Shown here piece after piece: positions 52,733-62,257 of a stretch of 64,000 nt of DNA; positions within the stretch are counted from its first letter, which is position 1; every line of letters begins with the position of its first letter. The notes beneath the pieces are model-generated. The model was not told the origin of the DNA and did not search any database. It was given only the letters and a program-made list of their open reading frames with translations. Both the position numbers and the translations under genes were made by a program. This stretch comes from JABMQB01 sp963666575 (GTDB lineage: Bacteria; Bacteroidota; Bacteroidia; Bacteroidales; Prolixibacteraceae), in the NCBI GenBank assembly GCA_963666575.2, contig CAXXYG010000016.1, forward strand, positions 62,001-126,000, written 5' to 3'.

Positions 52733-53566
52733 ATGAAAAACAACCTTAGCCCAACTGTGCAAGAAAAGCTTAAGTTACTTGAAATATGGTTTAGCAACCA
52801 CGAGGGATCAATAGTTGCTTTTTCAGGAGGCATTGACTCAACACTTGTACTTTATTTGGCCCGTAAATTTCAGGGAAAAGAAAAAGCCATTGGTGTTATT
52901 TCCAACTCTGAAAGCTTAAAACAAAAAGATTTTAACCTGGCAAAAGATTTTTGCCATCAGTTTGATATACAACTTGAAGTAATAAAAACAGAAGAATTGG
53001 CAGATGAACGGTACAATCAAAATCCCATCGACCGTTGTTTTTTCTGTAAAGAACACCTTTTTCACGACCTATCAGAAATTTGTATCAAATATCCCGGATT
53101 TAATGTGCTTAGTGGAACCAATTTCGACGATTTAGGCGATTACCGGCCGGGTATTGATGCAGCTAAAAAGTTTGAAGTGTGTTCACCAATGGTAGAATGT
53201 AAAATAACAAAAACAGACATCCGCGAGATTGCTCGTTTTTTTGAATTACCCAACTGGAACAAACCTGCGAGCCCCTGTTTAAGCTCCCGTATTCCATATA
53301 ATCAATCAGTAACTCGTCAAAAACTGCAACAAATTGAACAAGCTGAGAATATCCTCAATACATATGGATTTGACGATGTCCGTGTGAGGCATTATGGAAC
53401 CTATGGTAAAATAGAGGTTCAACCAACCGACTTTCAAAAACTAACACTCGTTAAAAATGAGGTCCTTCAAAAAATAACCGAACTGGGTTTTGACTATTGT
53501 GAAGTAGATAGTGAAGGATTGGTTTCAGGAAAATTAAACCGGGTGTTAGCCAAAAATAAAAAATAA
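52733..53566 (+). CDS. larE: LarE, sulfur transferase of nickel-pincer nucleotide synthesis
   Basis: A 277-residue PP-loop ATPase (AFSGGIDSTLVL at residues 29-40) that adenylates and sulfurates the pyridinium dicarboxylate precursor of the NPN cofactor. Cysteines stand at C102 and C105 (RCFFCKEHLF) and at C182 (KPASPCLSSRIPYN). The L. plantarum enzyme gives up the sulfur of one cysteine near the last position, whereas the three-cysteine type reported from Thermotoga carries a 4Fe-4S cluster; the three cysteines here fit the cluster type. First of three lar genes, 2 bases before larC. Confidence 0.9.
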   Translation: MKNNLSPTVQEKLKLLEIWFSNHEGSIVAFSGGIDSTLVLYLARKFQGKEKAIGVISNSESLKQKDFNLAKDFCHQFDIQLEVIKTEELADERYNQNPIDRCFFCKEHLFHDLSEICIKYPGFNVLSGTNFDDLGDYRPGIDAAKKFEVCSPMVECKITKTDIREIARFFELPNWNKPASPCLSSRIPYNQSVTRQKLQQIEQAENILNTYGFDDVRVRHYGTYGKIEVQPTDFQKLTLVKNEVLQKITELGFDYCEVDSEGLVSGKLNRVLAKNKK

Positions 53567-53568
53567 AG

Positions 53569-54741
53569 ATGCGCATATTATATTACGACTGCTTTGCAGG
53601 TATTAGTGGGGATATGAACCTGGGAGCAATGATTGACTTAGGAGTTGACTCCAACTATCTTAAGTCAGAATTGGCAAAACTAAATATTGAAGGATTTTCT
53701 TTAGAAATTGCACCTGACATGAGGAGAGGCATTTCAGGGACAAAAGCAACAGTTATCATCCAAAATCCTGACAATGAAAAACACCGCCATTTAAGGCATG
53801 TCGAAGAAATTGTGAATAACAGCACCCTGTCGGATTATGTAAAAACCACTTCTCTCCGGATATTTAGCCTCATTGCTGAAGCTGAGGCGAAAGTTCATAA
53901 CATCGATATCCAAAAGGTACATTTTCATGAAGTAGGTGCACTCGATTCTATTGCTGATATTGTTGGCGCAGCAATTTGTATCGATTTCCTGAAAGTTGAT
54001 AAAATACTTTCGTCGCCGATACAATTAGGAGGAGGTACCGTAAAATGTGCCCATGGCATTATGCCTGTCCCTGCACCGGCTACAGCTTTAATTGTTGAAA
54101 ATACCCCTGTTAAATTAGGCTTGGTTCAACACGAAGCAACTACTCCAACCGGAGCCGCTATACTGGTTGCAACCGTCGATGAATTTACCGAATCATTTGA
54201 TTTCGCCATCACAAAAACTGCTTACGGAATTGGGCAACGCGATATTTCGGAAGTTCCGAACATTCTCAGGCTTTATTTGTCGGACACCAACACCCAGCCA
54301 TCCGACACATCTGTTGAAACAGCTACCATATTGGAATGTAACATCGATGACATGAATCCCGAACACTATGAATTCCTTTTGGAACAACTTTTCGAAAATA
54401 AGGTGAGTGATGCCTGGTTAACGCCCATTCTGATGAAAAAATCACGTCAGGTTACCCTGCTTTCGGTTCTTTGTAAAAATGAGTTGGTAGAAGAAATGAA
54501 AGATATAATCTTTAAACATAGTACTACCATTGGTTTACGCGAATATCAAATTAAAAAAAATGTGCTCCCACGAACAGAAATTACGGTAGAAACAAAATAT
54601 GGTAAAGTCAGGATAAAACAAAGTTACTACAAAGGAAATCCGGTGCGTTCAAAACCCGAATTTGATGACTGTAAAAAACTGGCGTTACAAAATCAAATCA
54701 GTATTGAAGAGATAGTGAAAGAAGTACATAAACAGCTCTAG
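53569..54741 (+). CDS. larC: LarC, nickel insertion protein of the pincer cofactor
   Basis: A 390-residue single-frame LarC, the CTP-dependent enzyme that inserts nickel into the sulfurated nucleotide. In Lactobacillus larC is split (larC1/larC2) by a frameshift; here it is continuous. Family segments: MRILYYDCFAGISGDMNLGAM, VHFHEVGALDSIADIVGA (with metal-ligand-like H and E), CAHGIMPVPAPAT, HEATTPTGAAIL and a C-terminal part with NIDDMNPEHYEF. It starts 2 bases after larE. Larger operon larE-larC-larB plus a permease. Confidence 0.93.
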   Translation: MRILYYDCFAGISGDMNLGAMIDLGVDSNYLKSELAKLNIEGFSLEIAPDMRRGISGTKATVIIQNPDNEKHRHLRHVEEIVNNSTLSDYVKTTSLRIFSLIAEAEAKVHNIDIQKVHFHEVGALDSIADIVGAAICIDFLKVDKILSSPIQLGGGTVKCAHGIMPVPAPATALIVENTPVKLGLVQHEATTPTGAAILVATVDEFTESFDFAITKTAYGIGQRDISEVPNILRLYLSDTNTQPSDTSVETATILECNIDDMNPEHYEFLLEQLFENKVSDAWLTPILMKKSRQVTLLSVLCKNELVEEMKDIIFKHSTTIGLREYQIKKNVLPRTEITVETKYGKVRIKQSYYKGNPVRSKPEFDDCKKLALQNQISIEEIVKEVHKQL

Positions 54742-54779
54742 ATTGCATAAAAAAAATGGAGTAACATTAATCTATTCAA

Positions 54780-55517
54780 ATGAACTTAAGCGATATATTA
54801 AAAACATATAAAGAAGGCGGAATAGAATTGGCCGAAGCACTACAAATGGTATCAAACAGGGGTATTGACGAAATGGGATTTGCCACCATTGATACCGACC
54901 GCAAGGCACGTACCGGATTACCCGAAGTAATATACGGGGCCGGAAAAAGCCCTGAACAAGTCAAATTGATTGCCCAACGGATGGTAAAAAACGGGATAGA
55001 TGTATTGGCCACCCGTGTAACCAAAGAAATGTTCGAAGCCGTAAAAGAAGTTATTCCTGAAGCACGGTACAATGCTTTGGGCAGGACCATTTTATACCAA
55101 CAAAAAAAACCAATACCAAACAATGGGTATATTGCTGTTATTTCGGCAGGGACATCTGACTTACCCGTTGCTGAAGAAGCTGTAGAAACAGCCCGTTTTA
55201 TGGGAAACAACGTAAAAACCATTTATGATGTTGGTGTTGCCGGTATTCACCGTCTTTTTCATAAACTGGATATCATTCGCGAAGCCCGCGTTATAATTGT
55301 AGTAGCTGGTATGGAAGGAGCATTGGCAAGCGTTGTGGGTGGTTTAGTAGACAAACCTATAATTGGCGTTCCCACAAGCATTGGCTATGGCGCCAATTTT
55401 CAAGGATTATCGGCATTACTTGCTATGCTGAACAGTTGCGCAAATGGTATCTCCGTTGTGAATATCGATAATGGTTTTGGTGCTGCTTGCCAGGCCTCTC
55501 TTATTAACAACCTTTAA
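54780..55517 (+). CDS. larB: LarB, carboxylase-hydrolase of the pincer cofactor pathway
   Basis: A 245-residue LarB, which carboxylates nicotinic acid adenine dinucleotide and hydrolyses it to start the nickel-pincer nucleotide pathway. It has an N-terminal part with DILKTYKEGGIELAEALQ and the PurE-like AIRC domain: VISAGTSDLPVAEEAVETARFMG, GVAGIHRLFH, VVAGMEGALASVVGGL, PIIGVPTSIGYGANFQGLSALLAML. The next gene's start (55528) is just after the stop. It is third in the lar group; the order E-C-B differs from Lactobacillus (B-C-E). Confidence 0.94.
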   Translation: MNLSDILKTYKEGGIELAEALQMVSNRGIDEMGFATIDTDRKARTGLPEVIYGAGKSPEQVKLIAQRMVKNGIDVLATRVTKEMFEAVKEVIPEARYNALGRTILYQQKKPIPNNGYIAVISAGTSDLPVAEEAVETARFMGNNVKTIYDVGVAGIHRLFHKLDIIREARVIIVVAGMEGALASVVGGLVDKPIIGVPTSIGYGANFQGLSALLAMLNSCANGISVVNIDNGFGAACQASLINNL

Positions 55518-55527
55518 TTCACATGTA

Positions 55528-56235
55528 ATGAGCGAATTAACATTATTGCTTTTATCAGCAGCCTCATTAGGTTTTATCCATACCCTTTTAGGCCCCGATC
55601 ATTATTTACCTTTTATTGTTTTGAGTAAAGCCCGAAAATGGACACGTGCAAAAACAATGTGGATAACCTTATTTTCAGGAATTGGCCATGTTGCCGGATC
55701 AGTAATCCTTGGAGTAACCGGGGTTGCCATGGGTATTAGCCTTACAAAACTCGATAAAATTGAATCAACAAGGGGCGAGATAGTCGCCTGGATGCTCATT
55801 GCTTTTGGGGCAGGCTATACAATATACGGCATCTACAAATACTTAAAAAATGGCGGACACCAACACCTCCCTAATTTTATTCTTCCAAAAAAAATTAGGC
55901 AGTTTAAACACCTACCTACTACCAGCGACGAAGAAAAAAGTGAAGATTCAACAAAACTTACGCCCTGGATTTTATTTTTAATTTTTGTTTTTGGCCCTTG
56001 TGAAGTGCTGATCCCTTTATTAATCTTTCCAGCTTCGGAACACGATGCGTTTGGCATATTTGCTGTGTCGTCTGTTTTTGGATTTATGACAATTATTACA
56101 ATGTTGGGCATAGTATTACTTGGTTATACAGGCACCTCACTCATTAAAATGAAAAAAGGAGAGAAATACCTTCACCTCCTGGCAGGATTAATTATTTTAA
56201 TTTCAGGAATCGGTATTAAATTTATGGGCTGGTAG
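55528..56235 (+). CDS. NicO/HupE-like nickel or metal permease
   Basis: About 235 residues from the ATG at 55528 (an upstream start would overlap larB by 47 bases and add a non-hydrophobic stretch). A polytopic membrane protein with about six helices and the motif FIHTLLGPDHYLPF in helix 1, the HxxxxDH signature of NicO/UreH-type nickel and cobalt transporters, and a cytoplasmic linker with HQHL that could bind metal. A nickel supply for LarC would make sense of its place 10 bases after larB. Import versus export cannot be told. Confidence 0.72.
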   Translation: MSELTLLLLSAASLGFIHTLLGPDHYLPFIVLSKARKWTRAKTMWITLFSGIGHVAGSVILGVTGVAMGISLTKLDKIESTRGEIVAWMLIAFGAGYTIYGIYKYLKNGGHQHLPNFILPKKIRQFKHLPTTSDEEKSEDSTKLTPWILFLIFVFGPCEVLIPLLIFPASEHDAFGIFAVSSVFGFMTIITMLGIVLLGYTGTSLIKMKKGEKYLHLLAGLIILISGIGIKFMGW

Positions 56236-56404
56236 GACCTTCCAAATCTTTCAGGAAACAAAACCCATAATTTGTACTGGTAATTGCTTTGGGTAAAAAA
56301 ATAAATGATGCCCTTATCATATCCCAATAAATGAGGTGCCCAAATAATAGATAGCTTCTTTTATTCCCTATCTTTATTTCATTAAACCAAAGACCAATTA
56401 TTTT

Positions 56405-57229
56405 ATGAAAATTTTTTCTAAACCAACAACTAAAAAACACATTCATTTTTATGAATCGTTTCGTATCCTAAACCTTGTTAAAACCATAGTGTTTACCGCA
56501 CTATTGTTTTGTACAATAACACCAACAACTATGGCACAAACTAAATCTACAAAAATTGAAGTCCCTGAATGGGCGTTGCCCGGATCGGCAACCCATCAAC
56601 AAGTTCCTCCACCCCCTGATTTTCATCGGGCGACCATTACTGAAAATACTCCGATTGGTTTATTTGAAGGACAAAGTGATATTGGAGCGGCCCTTGTACC
56701 TGGTTCATCGAGTTACGATGCTGTTTCCAAACAATACACCATCACTTCTGCCGGGTACAATATTTGGTACACGCGCGATGAATTCCGTTACCTTTGGAAA
56801 AAAATGTCGGGCGATGTATCATTGGCAGCCGACATCAGCTTCCCTGACAAAGAAGGGTATTTCGACCGTAAAGCGGTCATTGTTATTCGCCAAAACCTTA
56901 ATGACGATTCAAAAGAAGCCATGGTTGCCCTTCACGGCGGTGGATTAATACACATGGCATATCGGACAGAAGCAGGCAAAAACCTGGAAGAAATGAAAGT
57001 AGATAAAAAGAGTGCCCTCCGCCTTGGTATTGAGAAAAAAGGCGATGCTTTTGCTATTTTTATAAGTATGAAAGGCGAACCTATGCAGCAATATGGTGAG
57101 CCAGTCCATTTAAAAATTAAAGAACCATTTTATGTAGGTATTGGTTTTTGCTCACATATCCCCGATAAAGTAGATACAACTATTCTTTCCAATGTAGTTT
57201 TGGAAAATTCTGCGGGTAAATTAAAGTAA
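56405..57229 (+). CDS. Secreted DUF1349/regucalcin-like beta protein
   Basis: A 274-residue protein with an unusually long N-terminus before the signal core (VKTIVFTALLFCTITPTTMAQ). The body is a single beta-sandwich of the DUF1349 / concanavalin-like type: IGLFEGQSDIGAALVPGSS, YTITSAGYNIWYTRDEFRYLWKKMSGDVSLAADISF, FDRKAVIVIRQNLNDDSKEAMVALHGG and an end with FYVGIGFCSHIPDKVDTTILSNVVLEN. Such domains are thought to bind or help degrade carbohydrate or to accompany TolB-like proteins; the role is not known. It ends at a strong terminator shared with the convergent esterase gene. Confidence 0.72.
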   Translation: MKIFSKPTTKKHIHFYESFRILNLVKTIVFTALLFCTITPTTMAQTKSTKIEVPEWALPGSATHQQVPPPPDFHRATITENTPIGLFEGQSDIGAALVPGSSSYDAVSKQYTITSAGYNIWYTRDEFRYLWKKMSGDVSLAADISFPDKEGYFDRKAVIVIRQNLNDDSKEAMVALHGGGLIHMAYRTEAGKNLEEMKVDKKSALRLGIEKKGDAFAIFISMKGEPMQQYGEPVHLKIKEPFYVGIGFCSHIPDKVDTTILSNVVLENSAGKLK

Positions 57230-57243
57230 AAGATTTAAGCTCG

Positions 57244-57283
57244 TTTTCCTCTGCATAAATTGCAGAGGAAAAGAGTTTTGTTT
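57244..57283. terminator. Bidirectional terminator
   Basis: Perfect 12-bp stem TTTTCCTCTGCA/TGCAGAGGAAAA with a 5-base loop, between the DUF1349-like gene and the esterase gene that converge here. Confidence 0.88.
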
Positions 57284-57298
57284 TATACTTCATTCTAT

Positions 57299-58603
57299 TT
57301 ATTTCAGGAAATCTGCCATAAAATCCATTTTTGTTTTATAAAAAGTACTCTCCCAGTCTTTGAAATGGTTTTTGTACTGCACTGGATTCATTTGATGCCC
57401 ACGGTAGGGAACCGCCAGGGTAACTTTTTTACCTTTACTCTGATTAATAGCTGCATAAACTGAATATGAAGGGCAAGTAATATCAATCAATCCGATTTCA
57501 GTTACCAACGTAGCTTTTGATCCTTTTAACAAATGGGCTGCATCAAAGTAAGGTACTGTTTCGAGCATTTTTTCTTTATCATTTTTTGTGCTTATTGGAT
57601 TTGGCCATCCTCCTATGGCATTTTCAAAGGTTCCGTAGAAATTACACATAGCCGGAACAGTTGCAATGGCAGCAGTAACTCTATCATCAAGCCCGGCAGC
57701 AACAAGTGCCTGGCCACCTCCCTGGCTTTCGCCCAACACTAAAATACGCTTTCCATCCCATTCCGGCTGACTGGTTAAAAAGTCGAGTGTACGCATCAAC
57801 CGTAAATACATTCCTCTGAAATAAAAATCCTTTTTATTTTCCACTCCCTGGAAATAATAATTCTTTAGCTCTCCTTTTTCCAAGTCGCGGTAATATTCTA
57901 GTGGTTGGCCATTCAACATCCCATGTGCATTTAAATCAAAAGCCAAAGCTCCCTTCCCCATTTTAGCATAATTTAATGCCGTTTCAGGTTTCGAAAGGCA
58001 CCACGAACCACTTACGCCGGCAGCATGAACAAATAAAACAATGGGCAGTGATTTAGCTTTTGCCGATTTGGGTTTAGCAAAATAACCTCGTGCAGGTTTA
58101 GTGCCGGTGCAGTTAATTTCAATATCAGAACACAAATAATCCTCCACAATTCCTTCAACAGGTACATTTATAACATCCATAGGAAGAGCCTTCAAGGCTT
58201 TTTTCTCTGCTTTCCAGAACCGGTCAAAATCCTTAGGGCGTTTTGTACCCGGTTCAAATTTTTCCGGATTGACAACCGAACCAATACTTGCATAGTTGTC
58301 ACCAGCCTTCACTTCAAAAATTAAAGCAGTTGGTTCTTCGAATGATTCACTAAATATCACTTGTTTTTCTCCTGAATAGCCGATAGTTTGTTCAGAAACT
58401 GTGTAATTGTAGTTCCTCCTTATTTTAACCAATATTGAATCGGCCTTAAAATCATTTAAAACCGCTGAAATACTTATAATTTCGCCACTTTTATAAATAC
58501 CAGCTTCATTTGATTGATTTAATACAATGGTTTGCCCTGCCAGTGCGCTGATGAATCCGGCAAATACAATTGCTGTTATCAAAAACCTTTTGGAAAATTT
58601 CAT
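57299..58603 (-). CDS. CE7-type acetyl esterase (AXE1 family), secreted
   Basis: A 434-residue alpha/beta-hydrolase with a signal peptide (MKFSKRFLITAIVFAGFISALAG). The catalytic serine is in VLGESQGGGQAL, the Asp in EIGLIDITCPS and the His in VPYRGHQMNP, in the order of acetyl-xylan and cephalosporin-C deacetylases (AXE1/CE7). An N-terminal beta extension of about 110 residues precedes the fold (VLNQSNEAGIYKSGEII). It would remove acetyl groups from oligosaccharides in the periplasm. The glycoside-hydrolase remnant at 59100 lies beyond it, which may be the trace of a former carbohydrate locus. Confidence 0.87.
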   Translation of the reverse strand: MKFSKRFLITAIVFAGFISALAGQTIVLNQSNEAGIYKSGEIISISAVLNDFKADSILVKIRRNYNYTVSEQTIGYSGEKQVIFSESFEEPTALIFEVKAGDNYASIGSVVNPEKFEPGTKRPKDFDRFWKAEKKALKALPMDVINVPVEGIVEDYLCSDIEINCTGTKPARGYFAKPKSAKAKSLPIVLFVHAAGVSGSWCLSKPETALNYAKMGKGALAFDLNAHGMLNGQPLEYYRDLEKGELKNYYFQGVENKKDFYFRGMYLRLMRTLDFLTSQPEWDGKRILVLGESQGGGQALVAAGLDDRVTAAIATVPAMCNFYGTFENAIGGWPNPISTKNDKEKMLETVPYFDAAHLLKGSKATLVTEIGLIDITCPSYSVYAAINQSKGKKVTLAVPYRGHQMNPVQYKNHFKDWESTFYKTKMDFMADFLK

Positions 58604-59099
58604 AGTTGTTGAATAGTTGGTTCAATGAATTATAAAAATAATGTTAATTATTACGGGAAACAACACTGGTATATAAAATTCGATTTAGTAAAAAAAAATC
58701 TGATGCAGATGAGTTTAATACTTGCCTCTTTTGCAAAAATAAGTGTTTTTACTATCGAGATTTTGGCAAGTTAAATAATCGGAGGAAGGTTCAAATTGAT
58801 TGATTAAAACAAAGAGGGACATTATTTGTAAAGTAGGGAGTTATTGATTTAATATAATAAACAAATTGATTAAAAGCACCGATTACGTGAAGGGGTAACT
58901 TAAATATTATAGTGAGCGCAACCTTGCCAATAATAACCCATTCGATAATTTTCCAAAGATTTTAAAATTTTAATTTTATTAAAAAGTATTATTAATCAAA
59001 ACCATTAATAAATTGCATTATTCATTGTTTATTTCAGACATGCATTTAGCTGCCATTAAAATAATCAATAAAAACAATTTTGCTTTAAAACACTAACAA
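58604..59099. other. AT-rich region between esterase and hydrolase remnant
   Basis: About 500 bases without gene, repeat or clear promoter that I could recognise. Confidence 0.45.
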
Positions 59100-59386
59100 C
59101 CAACATTATTATAGAATTAAAAAACATTGCCACCCGGCAATTGGAATACGTTGTTGGTTATAACCCATTTGCAATGAGCACCATTTATGGCGATGGTTAT
59201 GATTTTCCTCCTTTATATGGAGCATATGCCGGAGATGTTGTTGGAACTGTGACGGTTGGAATTGAAACCTTTGAAAATGACGACGAACCTTACATGCCAA
59301 TGCAGGTAAATGCCACTTATAAAGAAATCTGGACACAAACTACTGCCAGTACAATGTGGTTACTTTCAATGTTATTTAAAAAATAG
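59100..59386 (+). pseudogene. 3' remnant of a glycoside hydrolase gene (GH9-like)
   Basis: The frame carries IELKNIATRQLEYVVGYNPFAMS, then YGDGYDFPPLYGAYAGDVVG and TYKEIWTQTTASTMWLL to a stop at 59386. This reads like the last 90 residues of an (alpha/alpha)6-barrel glycoside hydrolase, where a Gly-x-Asn-Pro segment is followed by the final helix. No start codon or upstream part belongs to it (the only in-frame start would be the TTG at 59141), so it is a truncated leftover. GH9 is my best guess, with low certainty about the exact family. Confidence 0.6.
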
Positions 59387-59694
59387 AATAATCTAAACAA
59401 TAAAATATTTTATCGTCTAAGCTTTCTATTTTAGAATTCACTGACTGATTTTTAAAGTAAAAAAAGAATTTTTAATTCAGAAGGCAATACCAGCTTCAAT
59501 TAAAATACTGATGTTTTAACTGAGCAAGATTACCACTGGCAATGAACCATTTACAAAAGCATGTTATAATAAAAAAAATAAAATAAAAAACATAAGTTTA
59601 ATTCGATTCGAAAATTTTAATTTTTGTTTCTACACTTTTTTAAACCATATGTTTTGAATGAAGTCAAACCTGCTTAAAACCAAACTATTTAACT
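59387..59694. other. Non-coding stretch before the outer-membrane-type gene
   Basis: About 300 AT-rich bases; nothing recognised. It presumably holds the promoter of the gene at 59695. Confidence 0.45.
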
Positions 59695-60981
59695 ATGCTC
59701 AACAGAAAAATCATTCTAAAAACTCTATTTATTTTTTGTCTATTTCCGGCCCTTAGTGCCTATTCTCAAATAATTGAAACCCCTCCTGATAGTTTACGCA
59801 AGAACGCTGTTCGACTGTTCATCGACTGTAACTACTGCGACATGAACTACATACGCAAAGAAATTCCTTTTGTAAATTATGTGAGGGATGTAAACGAAGC
59901 TCAGCTTTACCTTATGGAAACCATGGAAAATACGGGAAGTGGCGGACAGAAATATTCTTTCTTTTTTCAAGGGCAGGACAAATTTGCCGGAATGATTGAC
60001 ACCCTAACCTATATGGCACCACCCGATGAAACCCGCGATCAAACCAGAAATGGCAGGACAAAAATGATTCAAATGGGATTGATGCGGTATGTGGCCAAAA
60101 CTCCTATTTACCAAGAAGTTCAAATAAGGCACAATGGAAATTCTGAGATAGAGGAAGAAGTCATCGATAAATGGAATAACTGGGTGTATGAATTGGAAAC
60201 CAGGCCCCGTTTTGAATCGCAGGAAACACTGAAAGAATTATCAATGAGGAATTCCATAAACATTAATAAAATTACTCCAAAATGGAAAGTTGAAATCCAG
60301 TTTGATCAAATGTATACCCGTACAAAATACAATTATGATGGAGAAACTTTTACCAATGAAAAAAACCTTCTTAAACTGGAAAATCTGGTTGTTAAAAGTA
60401 TAGGTAATCACTGGTCGATAGGTTCTCGCTCCGAAATTTCAACATCAACCTTCAGCAATACAAAAGTTAATGTGGCTGTGATGCCATCTATTGAATACAA
60501 TTTATTTCCATATTCCGAATCCACGCATCACCAAATGCGGTTTTTATATGGAATTGGATTTTCTCATTTTCAATACAACGACACAACTGTTTACAACAAA
60601 ATCCGTGAAAACTTAGTCCAACAAAAATTACAAATTGCCTATCAGGTACAAGAAAAATGGGGTTCAGTGAACGTTTCACTCGAAGGATCGAATTATTTTC
60701 ATGATTTAACAAAAAATAATCTGGAACTTTCGGGCATGATCAATATTCGCATTGTAAAAGGCCTTTCATTAAGTGTCTTTGGAAATATTGCACGTATCCA
60801 CGATCAACTTTCGCTAGTAAGGGCAGAGGCTTCAGAAGCTGATATTTTACTACAACTTTCGGAACTTGCAACTGCATATAGCGTTGATGGAGGTGTTGGA
60901 ATTACTTATACATTTGGTTCCATATACAACAATGTTGTTAATCCCCGATTTGGGAATGGAAGATTTAGATTTTTCAGGTAA
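59695..60981 (+). CDS. Unknown secreted protein, likely outer-membrane beta-barrel
   Basis: A 428-residue protein with a signal peptide (MLNRKIILKTLFIFCLFPALSAYSQ) whose C-terminal half alternates in beta strands typical of an outer-membrane barrel (WSIGSRSEISTSTFSNTKVNVAVMPSIEYNLFPYSE and on), ending in an aromatic residue pattern FRFFR. The N-terminal third carries CNYCDM, with two cysteines, and a helical part. I do not recognise a named family. It is monocistronic and ends at a strong bidirectional terminator. No T9SS sorting domain is seen. Confidence 0.7.
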   Translation: MLNRKIILKTLFIFCLFPALSAYSQIIETPPDSLRKNAVRLFIDCNYCDMNYIRKEIPFVNYVRDVNEAQLYLMETMENTGSGGQKYSFFFQGQDKFAGMIDTLTYMAPPDETRDQTRNGRTKMIQMGLMRYVAKTPIYQEVQIRHNGNSEIEEEVIDKWNNWVYELETRPRFESQETLKELSMRNSININKITPKWKVEIQFDQMYTRTKYNYDGETFTNEKNLLKLENLVVKSIGNHWSIGSRSEISTSTFSNTKVNVAVMPSIEYNLFPYSESTHHQMRFLYGIGFSHFQYNDTTVYNKIRENLVQQKLQIAYQVQEKWGSVNVSLEGSNYFHDLTKNNLELSGMINIRIVKGLSLSVFGNIARIHDQLSLVRAEASEADILLQLSELATAYSVDGGVGITYTFGSIYNNVVNPRFGNGRFRFFR

Positions 60982-61003
60982 AACCTGCTAACAAAAGAAT
61001 ATG

Positions 61004-61039
61004 AAAGTGGCACATTTTTTAGAATGTGCCACTTTTTTT
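61004..61039. terminator. Bidirectional terminator
   Basis: Perfect 12-bp stem AAAGTGGCACAT/ATGTGCCACTTT (61004-61015 with 61024-61035), then TTTTTT, between the outer-membrane-type gene and the convergent LacI gene. Confidence 0.92.
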
Positions 61040-62051
61040 ACTTCAATTTTAGGGATGATTCGCGAACAATTAATTCAGTTCCCAAAACTATTTTTTTTGG
61101 TTTTATTTTCTCATTCTGAATTAATTCAAAAAACAATTCGGCTGCTTTAACGCCCATCTCAAATGTTGGGTGCGAAACAGAGGTAAGTTGCGGATCGACA
61201 ACTGTGGAATGAAATTCATCGGTAAACCCTACTAAAGCAACGTCATCCGGGATTTTTAATCCTTGTTTTTTAACTTCTTTCATTGCTGCAAACACAATGG
61301 TATCGTTTAATCCAAAAATAGCATCGGGTTTTTGAACAAGTATTTTCTGTGTTGCTAAAGTAGCATCCACAGCACTCAAATTACATTCTTCCACCAAACA
61401 AGGATCAAATGTTAAACCCACTTCTTTTAAACCTTCAGTGTATCCACTCAACCTATTTTGTGAAATATTAAGGTGCTCAGGCCCTGATATAAAGGCAATT
61501 CGACGGCACCCGTTATCGAAAAAATGCTTGGTAATTTTCCGCGCCGCATCAAAACTATCGGCCAAAACACAAGGTACCTCGTCTAATCTGCAAACACGAT
61601 CGAAAAATACCAACGGAATTTCATTTTTTATTAATTGATCAAAATGGTGGTAATCGTTTGTTTCCTGGCTTAAACAAATAATTAATCCCTCGACTCTGGT
61701 TTTTAGGAGGTTTTTTACTATTTCAACCTCCTTTTCGTATGATTCGTACGAAGAAGCAATAATAATAAAATACCCGTTTTTTTTAGCAACTGCCTCAATT
61801 CCCGAAATGATAGACGAATAAAAATGTGTGACAATATCTGGAATAATCACACCAATCATTTTTGTTTGTTGCCTCAAAAGTCCCATTGCCAAAGGATTTG
61901 GTGTATAATTTTTTTCCTCTGCCAATAACTGAATTTTTTTTGTCAAATCAGGGCTTATATCGGGGTGATTTTTTAAAGCTCTTGAAACAGTCGAAATCGA
62001 AACATCCAATTCCAAAGCTAAATCTTTTAAAGAAACATGTTTTTTTGCCAT
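61038..62051 (-). CDS. LacI family transcriptional regulator
   Basis: A 337-residue repressor with the LacI helix-turn-helix and hinge (VSLKDLALELDVSISTVSRALKNHPDIS) and a periplasmic-binding-protein core: TKMIGVIIPDIVTHFYSSII, IIIASSYESYEKEVE, LVFFDRVCRLDEVPCVLADS, IFGLNDTIVFAAMKE, DVALVGFTDEFHSTVVDPQLTSVSHP. Ligand is probably a sugar or nucleotide. It is divergent from the epimerase gene with about 200 bases between the starts, so it may control that cluster or distant targets (inference). Confidence 0.92.
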   Translation of the reverse strand: MAKKHVSLKDLALELDVSISTVSRALKNHPDISPDLTKKIQLLAEEKNYTPNPLAMGLLRQQTKMIGVIIPDIVTHFYSSIISGIEAVAKKNGYFIIIASSYESYEKEVEIVKNLLKTRVEGLIICLSQETNDYHHFDQLIKNEIPLVFFDRVCRLDEVPCVLADSFDAARKITKHFFDNGCRRIAFISGPEHLNISQNRLSGYTEGLKEVGLTFDPCLVEECNLSAVDATLATQKILVQKPDAIFGLNDTIVFAAMKEVKKQGLKIPDDVALVGFTDEFHSTVVDPQLTSVSHPTFEMGVKAAELFFELIQNEKIKPKKIVLGTELIVRESSLKLK

Positions 62052-62257
62052 TTCCCTGTAATCAATTCAGTTACAAACTTAAAAATAAATACGTGTTAAA
62101 CCGAGAATTTTTCATCATACAAATGTTCTACAACATTATTTTCCCTCCGCAAAGCTTTGCGCAAACCTTTGCTTCAAATTACAGGTTATCAGACTATTGC
62201 AAAGGGATATTTTTATAGTAATATTTGTTTTGAAAATGAAAATTTAAAAACTAAAAA

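Noticed and set aside
53569..54741. Programmed frameshift in larC as in Lactobacillus
   Set aside because: The frame is continuous over 390 codons with all family segments in one frame.
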